Source of the DNA: Flavobacterium psychrophilum
Lineage (GTDB): Bacteria > Bacteroidota > Bacteroidia > Flavobacteriales > Flavobacteriaceae
Reading direction: 5' to 3'
Length of the DNA: 18,021 nucleotides
Assembly (NCBI GenBank): GCA_943325515.2
Contig: CALPPS020000053.1
Location: 1-18,021, forward strand
Shown: positions 1 to 7,159 of the stretch, one piece after another
Numbering within the stretch: position 1 is the first letter of the stretch
How the letters are laid out: every line of letters starts with the position of its first letter
Position numbers and translations under genes: made by a program
The notes under the pieces: generated by a model
Database searches by the model: none
Seen by the model: only the letters and a program-made list of their open reading frames with translations
What the model was told of the DNA's origin: nothing

Positions 1-1
1 A

Positions 2-88
2 TCAGAAAGACTGCTTCAACTCAATACCGTTGCTATTACACAAATGAAATCCCTTTTGGGAAATCCAAACCTTAAACAATTAAAATAA
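2..88 (+). CDS. C-terminal end of an unidentified gene (partial)
   Basis: An open frame enters from the left edge and ends at TAA 86-88. The last residues read SERLLQLNTVAITQMKSLLG followed by NPNLKQLK, a plausible amphipathic helical tail with ordinary codon use for this genome. The other two frames here read less naturally. No family can be named from 28 residues. It lies about 20 bp before the first repeat-bearing spacer, so it may be the outside boundary of the accessory region or another member of it. Confidence is limited because the body of the gene is outside the window. Confidence 0.45.
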   Translation, partial: SERLLQLNTVAITQMKSLLGNPNLKQLK

Positions 89-106
89 CAAATAGGTTAA
101 ACCCGA

Positions 107-187
107 CTCCGCGAATCCTTTCGCGTGGTAACAGCATACAACAACAGGGTAGCCGAAAACTGGAGAGAGTAGGTAAAATAAAAAACT
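107..187 (+). repeat. Degenerate copy A of REP-like intergenic repeat
   Basis: Bases 114-129 (AATCCTTTCGCGTGGT) are identical to 1562-1577 in copy B. Bases 130-162 then match 1605-1637 at 31 of 33 positions by eye, and similarity continues through AGAGTAGGT to about 187. Compared with B, this copy lacks a 27 bp segment after GTGGT. It also lacks most of the left arm and loop, leaving a short CGCGAA/TTCGCG hairpin around 111-125. It directly precedes the ATPase gene and contains no convincing coding frame. Confidence 0.75.
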
Positions 188-223
188 TGATTTGGCACGG
201 ATTGGAAATCTGGTCTATCGGGT

Positions 224-240
224 TCGCGCGGCAGCGGGGA
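224..240 (+). repeat. Isolated right-arm copy of the REP-like palindrome
   Basis: GTTCGCGCGGCAGCGG (224-239) matches the right arm of copy B, TTTCGCGTGGTAGCGG (1567-1582), at 13 of 16 bases in the same orientation. It is therefore the inverted complement of the left arms at 1529-1544 and 3969-3984. It ends six A residues before the preferred ATG of the ATPase gene, so it sits in that gene's leader. A small CGGATT/AATCTG hairpin lies just upstream (about 199-213). Confidence 0.6.
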
Positions 241-246
241 AAAAAA

Positions 247-1518
247 ATGAATATGACTATAAATAAAACAAAAGATGTATTTGGAATACAACGTGATTTA
301 CCTTTAAACTATATTGAAAGATCAGCTGATAAAATTTTGATTGATTCATTAGATCGTTCACACCATGTTGTAATATATGGTAGCTCTAAACAAGGTAAAA
401 CATCACTTAGAAAAAAAAATATTACAGAAAATAACTATATAATTATACATTGTAATAACAAATGGGAAATTTCTCAAATTCACAATAATATATTAAAACA
501 AGCTGGTTTTGAATTAACACTTTCGCAATCTTTAACAACATCTGGAAAAGCTAAAGTAAAAGCAACTTTTGGCTGGAATTTATTTACAAAAGGTGAAGCT
601 GAAGTTGAAGGAGAGATTAGCAAAGAAAAAGAAAAAATAATCAAATCCTTGGATATTGATATTGAAGACGTAAACGATATAATTAAAGCTCTAGAAGAGA
701 TAGATTTTTCAAAAATAATAGTTCTAGAAGATTTTCATTACTTAAAGCCTGAGGCTCAAAATGACTTTTCAATAGCATTAAAAGCATTTCATGAAAATTC
801 AAAGTTTACTTTTTTAATAGTAGGTGTTTGGTTAGAAGAAAACAGATTAATTGCATTAAATGGAGATTTGGCTGGTCGGGTTAAGTCAGTAAATGCAGAT
901 AAATGGGAAAATGAAGAATTGAAAAAATTAATTGATGATGGAGAATATTTATTAAACATTTCATTTAGTAATGAATTCAAAGAAAAATTAATTAAAGAAA
1001 GTTTACAAAATGTTTATGTAGTTCAAGAAGTGTGTTATCATATATGTATTGAAAATGATATTACACAGACCTACGACGGTAATCAATTTGCACTAAATTG
1101 TTCTAAATTAGATAAATTTCTAGATCAAGTTGTAAGTCAACATTCTGGTAGATATTCAAAATTTATTTCAACTTTAGTTGAGGGTTTTCAACCTACAGAA
1201 CTGGAAATGTATAAATGGATATTATACACAATTATAATTTCTGAAGAGGAAGAATTAGATAATGGCTTAAGAAGAAATACAATTAATGAACTAATTACTC
1301 AAAAACATCCAAGAGGAAATGATTTAAATCCAGGAAATCTAACACAAGCATTAACTTCGATAGCTTCTCTTCAAGTGAGAAGTGGAATAACACCTATCAT
1401 AATAGATTATGATTCAACAACAAAAAAAATAAATGTTGTTGATAAAGGTTTTATAATATGGTTGCACAATCAAAATCAAAAAGAAATATTAAGGGATTCA
1501 GGTTTGCCGTTAGATTAA
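247..1518 (+). CDS. AAA-type P-loop ATPase, function unknown
   Basis: A 423-residue, very AT-rich, probably cytosolic protein with no signal peptide or membrane segment. A Walker A loop GSSKQGKTS lies at residues 45-53 after a beta strand (VVIYG). A Walker B strand IIVLEDFH lies at 157-164, and a sensor-like strand FTFLIVGVW at about 188-195. A Gly-Arg in LAGR (208-211) could be an arginine finger. A Lys/Glu-rich stretch separates Walker A and B (about 100-135). The C-terminal half (about 235-423) resembles no domain I recognise; by analogy with ORC/STAND-like ATPases it may contain helical or winged-helix modules. An in-frame TTG at 187 would add 20 residues, but these are encoded by repeat sequence, so ATG 247 after an A-run is preferred; ATG 253 is also possible. 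It is bracketed by repeat copies A and B. A defence role is inference from context only. Confidence 0.8.
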   Translation: MNMTINKTKDVFGIQRDLPLNYIERSADKILIDSLDRSHHVVIYGSSKQGKTSLRKKNITENNYIIIHCNNKWEISQIHNNILKQAGFELTLSQSLTTSGKAKVKATFGWNLFTKGEAEVEGEISKEKEKIIKSLDIDIEDVNDIIKALEEIDFSKIIVLEDFHYLKPEAQNDFSIALKAFHENSKFTFLIVGVWLEENRLIALNGDLAGRVKSVNADKWENEELKKLIDDGEYLLNISFSNEFKEKLIKESLQNVYVVQEVCYHICIENDITQTYDGNQFALNCSKLDKFLDQVVSQHSGRYSKFISTLVEGFQPTELEMYKWILYTIIISEEEELDNGLRRNTINELITQKHPRGNDLNPGNLTQALTSIASLQVRSGITPIIIDYDSTTKKINVVDKGFIIWLHNQNQKEILRDSGLPLD

Positions 1519-1524
1519 TTTTAA

Positions 1525-1676
1525 CCCCCCGCTCCCGCGCGAAATGCAATTCGACGAAGTCAATCCTTTCGCGTGGTAGCGGCTAGTAAAACCCGTAGCA
1601 TGGCAACAGCATACAAAAACAGGGCAGCCGAAAACTGTAACAAAGAGTAGGTGGAATAAAAAAACTGATGGCTTTG
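1525..1676 (+). repeat. REP-like palindromic intergenic repeat, copy B (most complete)
   Basis: The left arm CCGCTCCCGCGCGAAA (1529-1544) pairs with the right arm TTTCGCGTGGTAGCGG (1567-1582) over 16 positions, with one mismatch and one G-T wobble, around a 22-nt loop. Bases 1526-1577 match 3966-4017 at 50 of 52 positions. Bases 1605-1666 match copy A. The distal end, CTGATGGCTTTG (1665-1676), also ends the core of copy C and contains TGGCTTTG, one base from the Bacteroidetes -7 consensus TAnnTTTG. It could therefore supply a promoter for the following gene, though this is weak. There is no T-run after the stem, so it is not a classical terminator. Confidence 0.85.
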
Positions 1677-1716
1677 TACCTCGCAAGGACTTAAAAATTA
1701 ACCAATTTATATAATC

Positions 1717-3924
1717 ATGAAAAAATTATCACTTATTGCACTAGTATTATTTGTAACTAACCTGTATGCGCAGCCAAGTCAGACCTATTGTCAGAATTTT
1801 AATGGTAGCCAAATTTTTCTTAGTGCCAGTCCGGCAACTTTAAACCTTGACAACTCTTTTACAATTGAAGGTTGGGTATATTTAAACGAATCTAGTCCTT
1901 ACGCCGTAATTGCAGGAAAAGTTAATAATCCTAGAGAAAATAACCCCTTTCAAAATTATGTGTTGGCATTGGATCCAACAGGTTTAAAACCTGAGTTCAT
2001 ACAAACCACCGGAATTTCTGGGTCTTATACCGCGGCAACTTCGCCTACAAATATTGCTTTAAATACTTGGACGCATGTTGCAGCTACTTTAGATGCCAAC
2101 ACCATGAAATTATATGTAAATGGCACACAAGTAGCCACACAAACCAGTCCGGGTGCGCCAAATCCTACTACGGGTGTGCCATTTGGTATTGGCTCGGGTG
2201 CAACGCCTACTTTTCAAACTACTTGTTGCGGTTTCAAAGGAAATATCAAGCAAGTAAGAGTTTGGGATGTAGCCAGAACCGTTACAGAAATTAATGCCAC
2301 TAAAAATATTAATTTAGTTGGTAATGAGGCAAATTTACTGGCTTTTTACCCCATGAACGAAAGTTCAGGTCAAACTTTAATGGATAGTAGTAGCAACAAT
2401 AATAATTTGTTAAGAGGTATTACTTCGGGTACGGAATCACAAGATCCAACACCTTTTTTGGAATCCAACCTAATACCATTATTTAGTTACACTACAATTA
2501 CCTTACCGGCTATTACAACCAGTTACGAAGATTTATATGTTGTTGATTATAATAACGACACCAAACTTGATTTTTTAGTATCTTCCCTTTTGTGGCCCCC
2601 TACAGTACCCGCAACAGAAGCACCATTACAAGCTTTTCAAAACAATAGTATGTTAAATTTTACTGCTGCTAATCCTTTTGTTGGTTTAAGTGCAACCGTT
2701 CATCCAAGGGATTATGCTGTTGGCGACTTTAACAACGATGGTAAATCAGATATTTTTATTGCAGATCACGGTACTGATGTTACGCCATTTCCGGGGCAAG
2801 CCAATAAATTATTTCTTCAAAATGCAACGGGTCAATTGGTAAATTCACCTTCAAACATCCCTACGCTACCAGATTTTTCACACCATACGGCAAGTGCTGA
2901 CATTGACAACGACGGCGATATAGATATTTATGTGTGTAACATTTATAACCAAACACAAGTAGGTCCTTATTTTTTAGTGAATAATGGTGCTGGTAATTTT
3001 ACAAAAGTTACTACAAATTTCCCTACCGCTATAGCCAACCTGACCAACGTTTATATGGCAAGTCGATTTGCAGACATTGACAATGATAACGACAAAGATT
3101 TGATATTAGGTGCTTTAGACGGCAGTGGTATGGCTAAAGATTTAATTTTACTCAACAACGGTTTAGGGATTTTTACACCCGGTTTACCGTTACCTAATCG
3201 TTATGGCTCTGCTACTTGGGGAACTGTTGGTATGGTAGCGAAAGACTTTAATAATGATGGTTGGGTAGATTTGTTGATGTCAACTCTTTATCAATACCAA
3301 GCCTGTCAATTACAATTGTTAATCAATAATCAAAACGGAACTTTTACAGATGCCACTGCCAATATTCCACAAAACTGGGGAACAGGAAACAACAAATGGA
3401 TCAAATGGATTGAAACCGGAGATTTTAATAGTGATGGTTTTATAGATATCGTTTTTTCGTTACATTTTGAATCTGCTCCTAAACTCTATTTCAATAACGG
3501 AAATGGTATTTTCCAAGACGCATCAAATATAATTTCATTGCCCAATTCAAACGGAATTGTTAGCATCAGAGTAGCTAATTATGATAATGATGCCGCCCCT
3601 GAAATTGCATTTTTATGTTATAATAACAGAATTATTATTGCTAAAAAAATCCAAAATTATGTATTAAACACCGCCGATTTCACTGCCAATATACTACATG
3701 ACATTGTAATATATCCCAACCCGTTTTCGGCTAACTTTTCAATTAAAATGCCAGAAAACGAAAATTTTAAATCGTTTACAATTTTTGATACACTGGGAAA
3801 AAAAATACACGCTACCAGTACATTTCAGGAAACCTTTTCACTTGTTCATTTAAGTAATGGCATGTACATCATAAACATAGAAACAGACAAAAATAAGTAC
3901 ACCAAAAAAATAATAAAAAACTAA
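1717..3924 (+). CDS. Secreted LamG-domain and FG-GAP/VCBS repeat protein with T9SS sorting tail
   Basis: A 735-residue exported protein. The signal peptide ends near YAQ (residue 19). A concanavalin-like LamG_3 domain spans about residues 45-215, with FTIEGWVYL, WTHVAATLD, KLYVNGTQVA and IKQVRVWDVART. Then come about seven FG-GAP/VCBS repeats from about 270 to 650, with calcium-loop-like motifs such as DFNNDGKSD, DIDNDGDID, DFNNDGWVD and DFNSDGFID, the arrangement expected of a beta-propeller. The C-terminus (about 661-735) is a type A T9SS sorting domain, with YPNPF, a GMYIINIE strand and a basic end. It is expected on the cell surface or in the medium, binding glycans or other cells; no catalytic motif is seen. 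It stands alone between repeat copies B and C, unlike the operon-borne T9SS genes to the right. Confidence 0.93.
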   Translation: MKKLSLIALVLFVTNLYAQPSQTYCQNFNGSQIFLSASPATLNLDNSFTIEGWVYLNESSPYAVIAGKVNNPRENNPFQNYVLALDPTGLKPEFIQTTGISGSYTAATSPTNIALNTWTHVAATLDANTMKLYVNGTQVATQTSPGAPNPTTGVPFGIGSGATPTFQTTCCGFKGNIKQVRVWDVARTVTEINATKNINLVGNEANLLAFYPMNESSGQTLMDSSSNNNNLLRGITSGTESQDPTPFLESNLIPLFSYTTITLPAITTSYEDLYVVDYNNDTKLDFLVSSLLWPPTVPATEAPLQAFQNNSMLNFTAANPFVGLSATVHPRDYAVGDFNNDGKSDIFIADHGTDVTPFPGQANKLFLQNATGQLVNSPSNIPTLPDFSHHTASADIDNDGDIDIYVCNIYNQTQVGPYFLVNNGAGNFTKVTTNFPTAIANLTNVYMASRFADIDNDNDKDLILGALDGSGMAKDLILLNNGLGIFTPGLPLPNRYGSATWGTVGMVAKDFNNDGWVDLLMSTLYQYQACQLQLLINNQNGTFTDATANIPQNWGTGNNKWIKWIETGDFNSDGFIDIVFSLHFESAPKLYFNNGNGIFQDASNIISLPNSNGIVSIRVANYDNDAAPEIAFLCYNNRIIIAKKIQNYVLNTADFTANILHDIVIYPNPFSANFSIKMPENENFKSFTIFDTLGKKIHATSTFQETFSLVHLSNGMYIINIETDKNKYTKKIIKN

Positions 3925-3965
3925 TGTATAACTGTTGTGCCTCAAAGTGTCCCGCTACTGCGATA

Positions 3966-4037
3966 CCCCCGCTCCCGCGCGAAATGCAATGCGACGAAGT
4001 CAATCCTTTGGCGTGGTTTAAAAAGCTGATGGCTTTG
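3966..4037 (+). repeat. REP-like intergenic repeat, copy C
   Basis: The left arm CCGCTCCCGCGCGAAA (3969-3984) is identical to copy B and the loop differs by one base. The right arm is cut to TTTGGCGTGG (4007-4016), so the hairpin is weaker. The sequence then jumps directly to GCTGATGGCTTTG (4025-4037), missing about 85 bp present in B. A tail GGACGGATTTGCACCCGAGC (4039-4058) continues as low-coding sequence. The remaining spacer up to 4188 is AT-rich and shows no gene, only leader sequence for the SGNH gene. Confidence 0.85.
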
Positions 4038-4188
4038 GGGACGGATTTGCACCCGAGCGCAGCGAACTGTCGAAGTAATCCATACTATCTGGGTGAAAAT
4101 CACACAGAATACATTTTATTCTATTTTGACGCTACTAATGTTCTATTTTTACGGCAAAGATTATCAATTTATATATTTTCTATTTTAG

Positions 4189-5115
4189 ATGAATACATTA
4201 ATAAAAAAAGTGTTGCTGTATCTATTACCCTTATTTTTGGTATTTATTGCATTGGAACTATTTTATAGATTTGTTCCAAATGACTATTCTGTAAAGTATT
4301 CCACTTTACCAAAAAAATATGATAAAACAGAGGTTTTGATTTTTGGAAATTCTCACACTTTTTATGGTTTAAATCCTAAATATTTTGACAAACCAACTTA
4401 CAATTTGGCTCATGTTAGTCAGACGCTTTATTTTGATAAAATTTTGTTTGATAATTACATAGACCATTTCAAAAATATTAAATGTGTTGTTTTGCACATA
4501 GAATATACCAGTTTAAGCGAAATCGTGGACACAGAAGAAAATAATTGGAGAAAATATTATTATCAAACTTACATGAATTTAGAAGTTCCATCAATTAAAA
4601 AATACGATTGTACAAAATATTTTTTATCCTCAACGAGAAGTTTTAATGCTACTACTAAACTCGTTTTAAGATACTTAAAAGAAGGAACAATAGTCAATTG
4701 TGATGAAAATGGATTTGGCATAAACTATACAAAAGCAAAAAAAGTACCATTGCAAAAGAAAGATGCTTTACTAAGAGTAAAAAATATAGAAGACAATTTA
4801 ATGAATTTTGATGATAATATAGTTAGGATTCAATCAATAATAGCTACTTGCAAAAAGAGAGGCATAAAGGTAGTAGTATTGAATATGCCTGTTTCAAGTT
4901 ATTTTTCCGAAGGAGTCAATCAAGTTAAACTAAAAAAAATACAAGAAACTTGTAGTAGCATAGCTAAAAAAAATTATAATGTAAGTTATCTTAATTTATT
5001 CAAAGATAAACGATTCACAAATGAAGATTTTTTTGATGCTGACCACATGCACACAGACGGTGCAACTAAATGCTCAAAAGTTGTCAATAATTTCATTAAT
5101 AAGGTATTAAATTAG
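4189..5115 (+). CDS. Membrane-anchored SGNH/GDSL hydrolase-like protein (DltD/AlgX-like)
   Basis: A 308-residue AT-rich gene. Residues 5-27 form one N-terminal hydrophobic segment (LLYLLPLFLVFIALELFYRF), consistent with a type II anchor and a domain outside the inner membrane. Block I is IFGNSHTFYGLNP, with the candidate nucleophile Ser55 in GNSH. The distal catalytic block is DADHMH near the C-terminus, with Asp283 and His286 in the usual DxxH spacing. VVVLNMPVSSYF in between resembles a core strand of the fold. This family includes O-acyl esterases and acyltransferase partners acting on cell-wall or exopolysaccharide acyl groups. The substrate here is unknown and no MBOAT partner lies nearby. 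It stands alone between repeat families 1 and 2, and its low GC resembles that of the ATPase gene. Confidence 0.8.
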   Translation: MNTLIKKVLLYLLPLFLVFIALELFYRFVPNDYSVKYSTLPKKYDKTEVLIFGNSHTFYGLNPKYFDKPTYNLAHVSQTLYFDKILFDNYIDHFKNIKCVVLHIEYTSLSEIVDTEENNWRKYYYQTYMNLEVPSIKKYDCTKYFLSSTRSFNATTKLVLRYLKEGTIVNCDENGFGINYTKAKKVPLQKKDALLRVKNIEDNLMNFDDNIVRIQSIIATCKKRGIKVVVLNMPVSSYFSEGVNQVKLKKIQETCSSIAKKNYNVSYLNLFKDKRFTNEDFFDADHMHTDGATKCSKVVNNFINKVLN

Positions 5116-5140
5116 ACATTGAAAAATAAAGGCTTCTTGT

Positions 5141-5210
5141 AAAAGGCGCTAGGTAAGATTGCGAATTTTGTAGTAAATTCACATTTACGTTTCGCAAGAA
5201 TTTTTATCTT
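5141..5210 (+). repeat. Intergenic repeat family 2, copy D
   Basis: These 70 bases align without gaps to 5969-6038, with about 53 of 70 identical. The strongest part is 5184-5210 (TTTACGTTTCGCAAGAATTT then TTATCTT), with 25 of 27 identical. It lies upstream of the MntA/HepT pair while copy E lies just downstream, in the same orientation. TATCTTTA at 5205-5212 is one base from a TAnnTTTG -7 element, so it could include a promoter. The remainder of the spacer to 5319 shows no gene. Confidence 0.75.
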
Positions 5211-5319
5211 TATTGGAAAATAAACGGTTACGAAGTGCAACCTCGCAAAGCCAAAAAACGAAGCAGTAAGCCAAAAACAGCATCGGTGAACGATAACTAA
5301 AAATTCATATCTTAGCAAA

Positions 5320-5655
5320 ATGAATTTGAAAGATTCCATACAAGTTAACTCAAACGAGTTTTTGTCATTGTGCAAAAGTCACGATGTAAAAACTCTGTAT
5401 GCTTTTGGTTCGTCTACAAATGATAAATTTAAAGAAGAATCTAGCGATATAGATTTACTTGTTGAACTTGAAACAAAAGATCCAATCAAACGTGGAGAAA
5501 ATCTACTAGATTTATGGGATGAATTTGAAAATTTCTTTCAAAGGAAAGTTGACTTACTGACTAATTCTTCTATAAGAAACCCTATTCTTAGAAAAAGTAT
5601 TGATTCATCAAAAATATTAATATATGACGGAAAAGAGCACAAAGTATCTTTCTGA
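5320..5655 (+). CDS. mntA: MntA-type antitoxin: minimal nucleotidyltransferase (MNT domain)
   Basis: A 111-residue pol-beta-superfamily nucleotidyltransferase. The strand YAFGSS is followed by DIDLLVE, giving the GS...DxD active site (Gly30, Ser31, Asp43, Asp45). A third acidic residue, Asp78, lies in KVDLL. The GS-to-DxD spacer is 11 residues instead of the usual 10. In characterised HepT-MntA systems the enzyme neutralises its HEPN partner by attaching AMP units to the tyrosine of the toxin's RX4HXY motif. Its 3' end overlaps the next gene by 32 bp, so translation is probably coupled. Start ATG 5320 follows an AT-rich leader after repeat D. Confidence 0.9.
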   Translation: MNLKDSIQVNSNEFLSLCKSHDVKTLYAFGSSTNDKFKEESSDIDLLVELETKDPIKRGENLLDLWDEFENFFQRKVDLLTNSSIRNPILRKSIDSSKILIYDGKEHKVSF

Positions 5656-5953
5656 TATTTTAATGGCGATTGAATTAATCGAAGAATTTATTGTTGACGA
5701 TAAAGATTTTACTTTATACGATAATGACAGAAAAACTCAAAGTGCAGTTGAGCGTCAACTAGCAATCATTGGTGAAGGATTAAACCAATTTAAAAAGCTG
5801 GAACCAGAAATCAAAATCGAAAATGATAAACAAATTATTAGTTTTAGAAATAGATTAGTTCATGCTTATGACAGTTTAGATAATTCAATGATTTGGGTAA
5901 TAATTAGTAGGCATTTATCGCCGTTAAAAATTGAAATTCAGAAGCTAATGTAA
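5624..5953 (+). CDS. hepT: HepT-like HEPN-domain toxin (predicted RNase)
   Basis: A 109-residue, mostly helical HEPN protein (DUF86/HepT type). The motif RNRLVHAY at residues 75-82 is an exact RX4HXY: Arg75, His80 and Tyr82. Arg and His form the RNase centre, and Tyr is the residue AMPylated by MntA in the studied pair. Length and gene order (MNT first, HEPN second) match that family. It starts inside the mntA frame (ATG 5624), a 32 bp overlap that helps keep antitoxin and toxin levels linked. Active-site residues are intact, so an active toxin is expected. Direct repeats lie on both sides of the pair. Confidence 0.92.
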   Translation: MTEKSTKYLSDILMAIELIEEFIVDDKDFTLYDNDRKTQSAVERQLAIIGEGLNQFKKLEPEIKIENDKQIISFRNRLVHAYDSLDNSMIWVIISRHLSPLKIEIQKLM

Positions 5954-5968
5954 AAATGGCCTACTGCT

Positions 5969-6038
5969 AAAAGCCGTTTCGCGCAATTGCTAATTTTTTG
6001 GTAAGTTTAAGTTCACGTTTCGGAAGAATTTTTATCTT
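5969..6038 (+). repeat. Intergenic repeat family 2, copy E
   Basis: This is the second copy of the 70 bp repeat described at 5141-5210, in the same orientation. The best-conserved block is 6012-6038 (TTCACGTTTCGGAAGAATTT then TTATCTT). It begins 16 bp after the hepT stop and precedes the protease gene. It contains the small palindrome GCAATTGC (5983-5990), which copy D lacks. The remaining bases to 6121 are A-rich and show no gene. Confidence 0.75.
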
Positions 6039-6121
6039 AACCAAAACTTCGAAGCACAGGAAAAACCAAAACAAAACCCTAGAACACTGAGAAACCAAAA
6101 GCCTGATTTATTTTTTTGCTA

Positions 6122-7150
6122 ATGACACACAACCAAATGCTAGCCAAACAATTAGAACTAACACACGAACAAACCTCCCCATTGTTTCGCATCATGTGGA
6201 CACAAAATAGCAACGACCCACAACGCCGCCATTTTGAAAATAATATTTGTGCCTTTCATATCGGAAATGGCTATATCCTATCAGTGGCGCACAACTTAAA
6301 AACAGAGGCCAAAATCTTTAAATCTATCGAGCAAAGCCTTTATGAAACAGCCATCCTGCCCTATTTAAACTCGGTGCAAGTACAATTGTTTGAAACGTGT
6401 TTTCCGTTTGATGTTACTACTAATAAGCGGTATTGGAATAGCTCAAATCCTAATGATTACCAACTGGTTGTAACTATTTTGAAGCAAATCAACTTTGATA
6501 CGCGCTGGTTGACACTAATGGAAAAGAATAGTTGTAAGCCCTATTTGATAGTGCAATTCAAGGACAATGCTTTTTATAATGACGCTGGACTTTCAGCTCA
6601 TTTCACCCTCAATACTGCTTTTGCAGAACCTGCCATCAACCGACATACTTTTTTAATAGAAGTAGCCTTGGTAGAAGCTTTTTATTCGGATGATATTGCG
6701 TTATATAAAATAATAAACACTCCGCAAGCGGTGATAGATGCTATGCCAAGTATAAGCATTGATTATACCATTGTAAGCGATGAACAAAAACACTATTATT
6801 GTTTGCAAAGTTCGCCCACAAGCGAAGTAGGCAAACTACTGAATAAAGCACAAATTGAAGGTTTTACAGAGCATTTTAGTATTTTTCAAGAACCTATTGG
6901 CGGCAATTACACACTCGAAGGATTGCGCTATTTAATTAAAGGATATTTTAGATTTGGTTCTTCGGGTGCGCCCTATTTAGTGTATAACGAGGCGAGTAAT
7001 TGTTTTAAAGTGAATGCTATTCAAAGTGAAGCCTGCCCTATTCAGCTTTCTATTGATAACAAGCGCGAAGGTAATTTTCAGTACATAAATGCTATTGCAA
7101 CGCCTTTGAACAACATTAAAGAAAAACTAGAAGCGTATCTTAAACAATAG
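6122..7150 (+). CDS. Cytosolic trypsin-like serine protease, function unknown
   Basis: A 342-residue protein with chymotrypsin/trypsin-fold motifs and no signal peptide. GNGYILSVAHNL places the candidate catalytic histidine at residue 57. SDDIALYKI supplies Asp190/Asp191, the latter matching the D-I-A-L context of the family. FRFGSSGAPYL contains GSSGAP, with Ser281 as nucleophile in place of the classical GDSGGP. A long insertion (about residues 70-180) separates the His and Asp blocks. ATG 6122 is preferred over TTG 6116. Signal-less trypsin-like peptidases are often effectors in bacterial conflict systems, and this one follows a toxin-antitoxin pair and a repeat, but no partner gene is adjacent. 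Its stop lies only 9 bp from the stop of the convergent HupE-like gene, with no clear terminator between. Confidence 0.75.
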   Translation: MTHNQMLAKQLELTHEQTSPLFRIMWTQNSNDPQRRHFENNICAFHIGNGYILSVAHNLKTEAKIFKSIEQSLYETAILPYLNSVQVQLFETCFPFDVTTNKRYWNSSNPNDYQLVVTILKQINFDTRWLTLMEKNSCKPYLIVQFKDNAFYNDAGLSAHFTLNTAFAEPAINRHTFLIEVALVEAFYSDDIALYKIINTPQAVIDAMPSISIDYTIVSDEQKHYYCLQSSPTSEVGKLLNKAQIEGFTEHFSIFQEPIGGNYTLEGLRYLIKGYFRFGSSGAPYLVYNEASNCFKVNAIQSEACPIQLSIDNKREGNFQYINAIATPLNNIKEKLEAYLKQ

Positions 7151-7159
7151 CTAGTTCAT

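Noticed and set aside
187..246. TTG-started 20-residue N-terminal extension of the ATPase
   Set aside because: The extension is encoded by repeat sequence (including the right arm at 224-240), and ATG 247 has the A-rich leader usual for this group.
97..291. 64-residue minus-strand frame over repeat copy A
   Set aside because: It is the reverse of repeat sequence and the start of the ATPase gene, with no domain or start context.
91..1582. Integron attC-type sites in the spacers
   Set aside because: A GTTAAAC-like core is present at 96-102, but no paired RYYYAAC core in the right symmetry was found, and no IntI gene is visible. The palindrome is better described as REP-like.
1529..1582. Palindrome of copy B as an intrinsic terminator for the ATPase gene
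   Set aside because: The stem is strong, but neither side is followed by a T-run and the same sequence recurs as a dispersed repeat.
3924..4268. 114-residue frame starting at the last base of the LamG gene's stop region
   Set aside because: Most of it translates repeat copy C and then the SGNH gene's leader and start in another frame. Its composition is not protein-like and it shows no domain.
5112..5375. 87-residue minus-strand frame across repeat D and the mntA start
   Set aside because: It overlaps a well-supported gene and a repeat. The translation lacks any recognisable motif and looks like a reversed AT-rich spacer.
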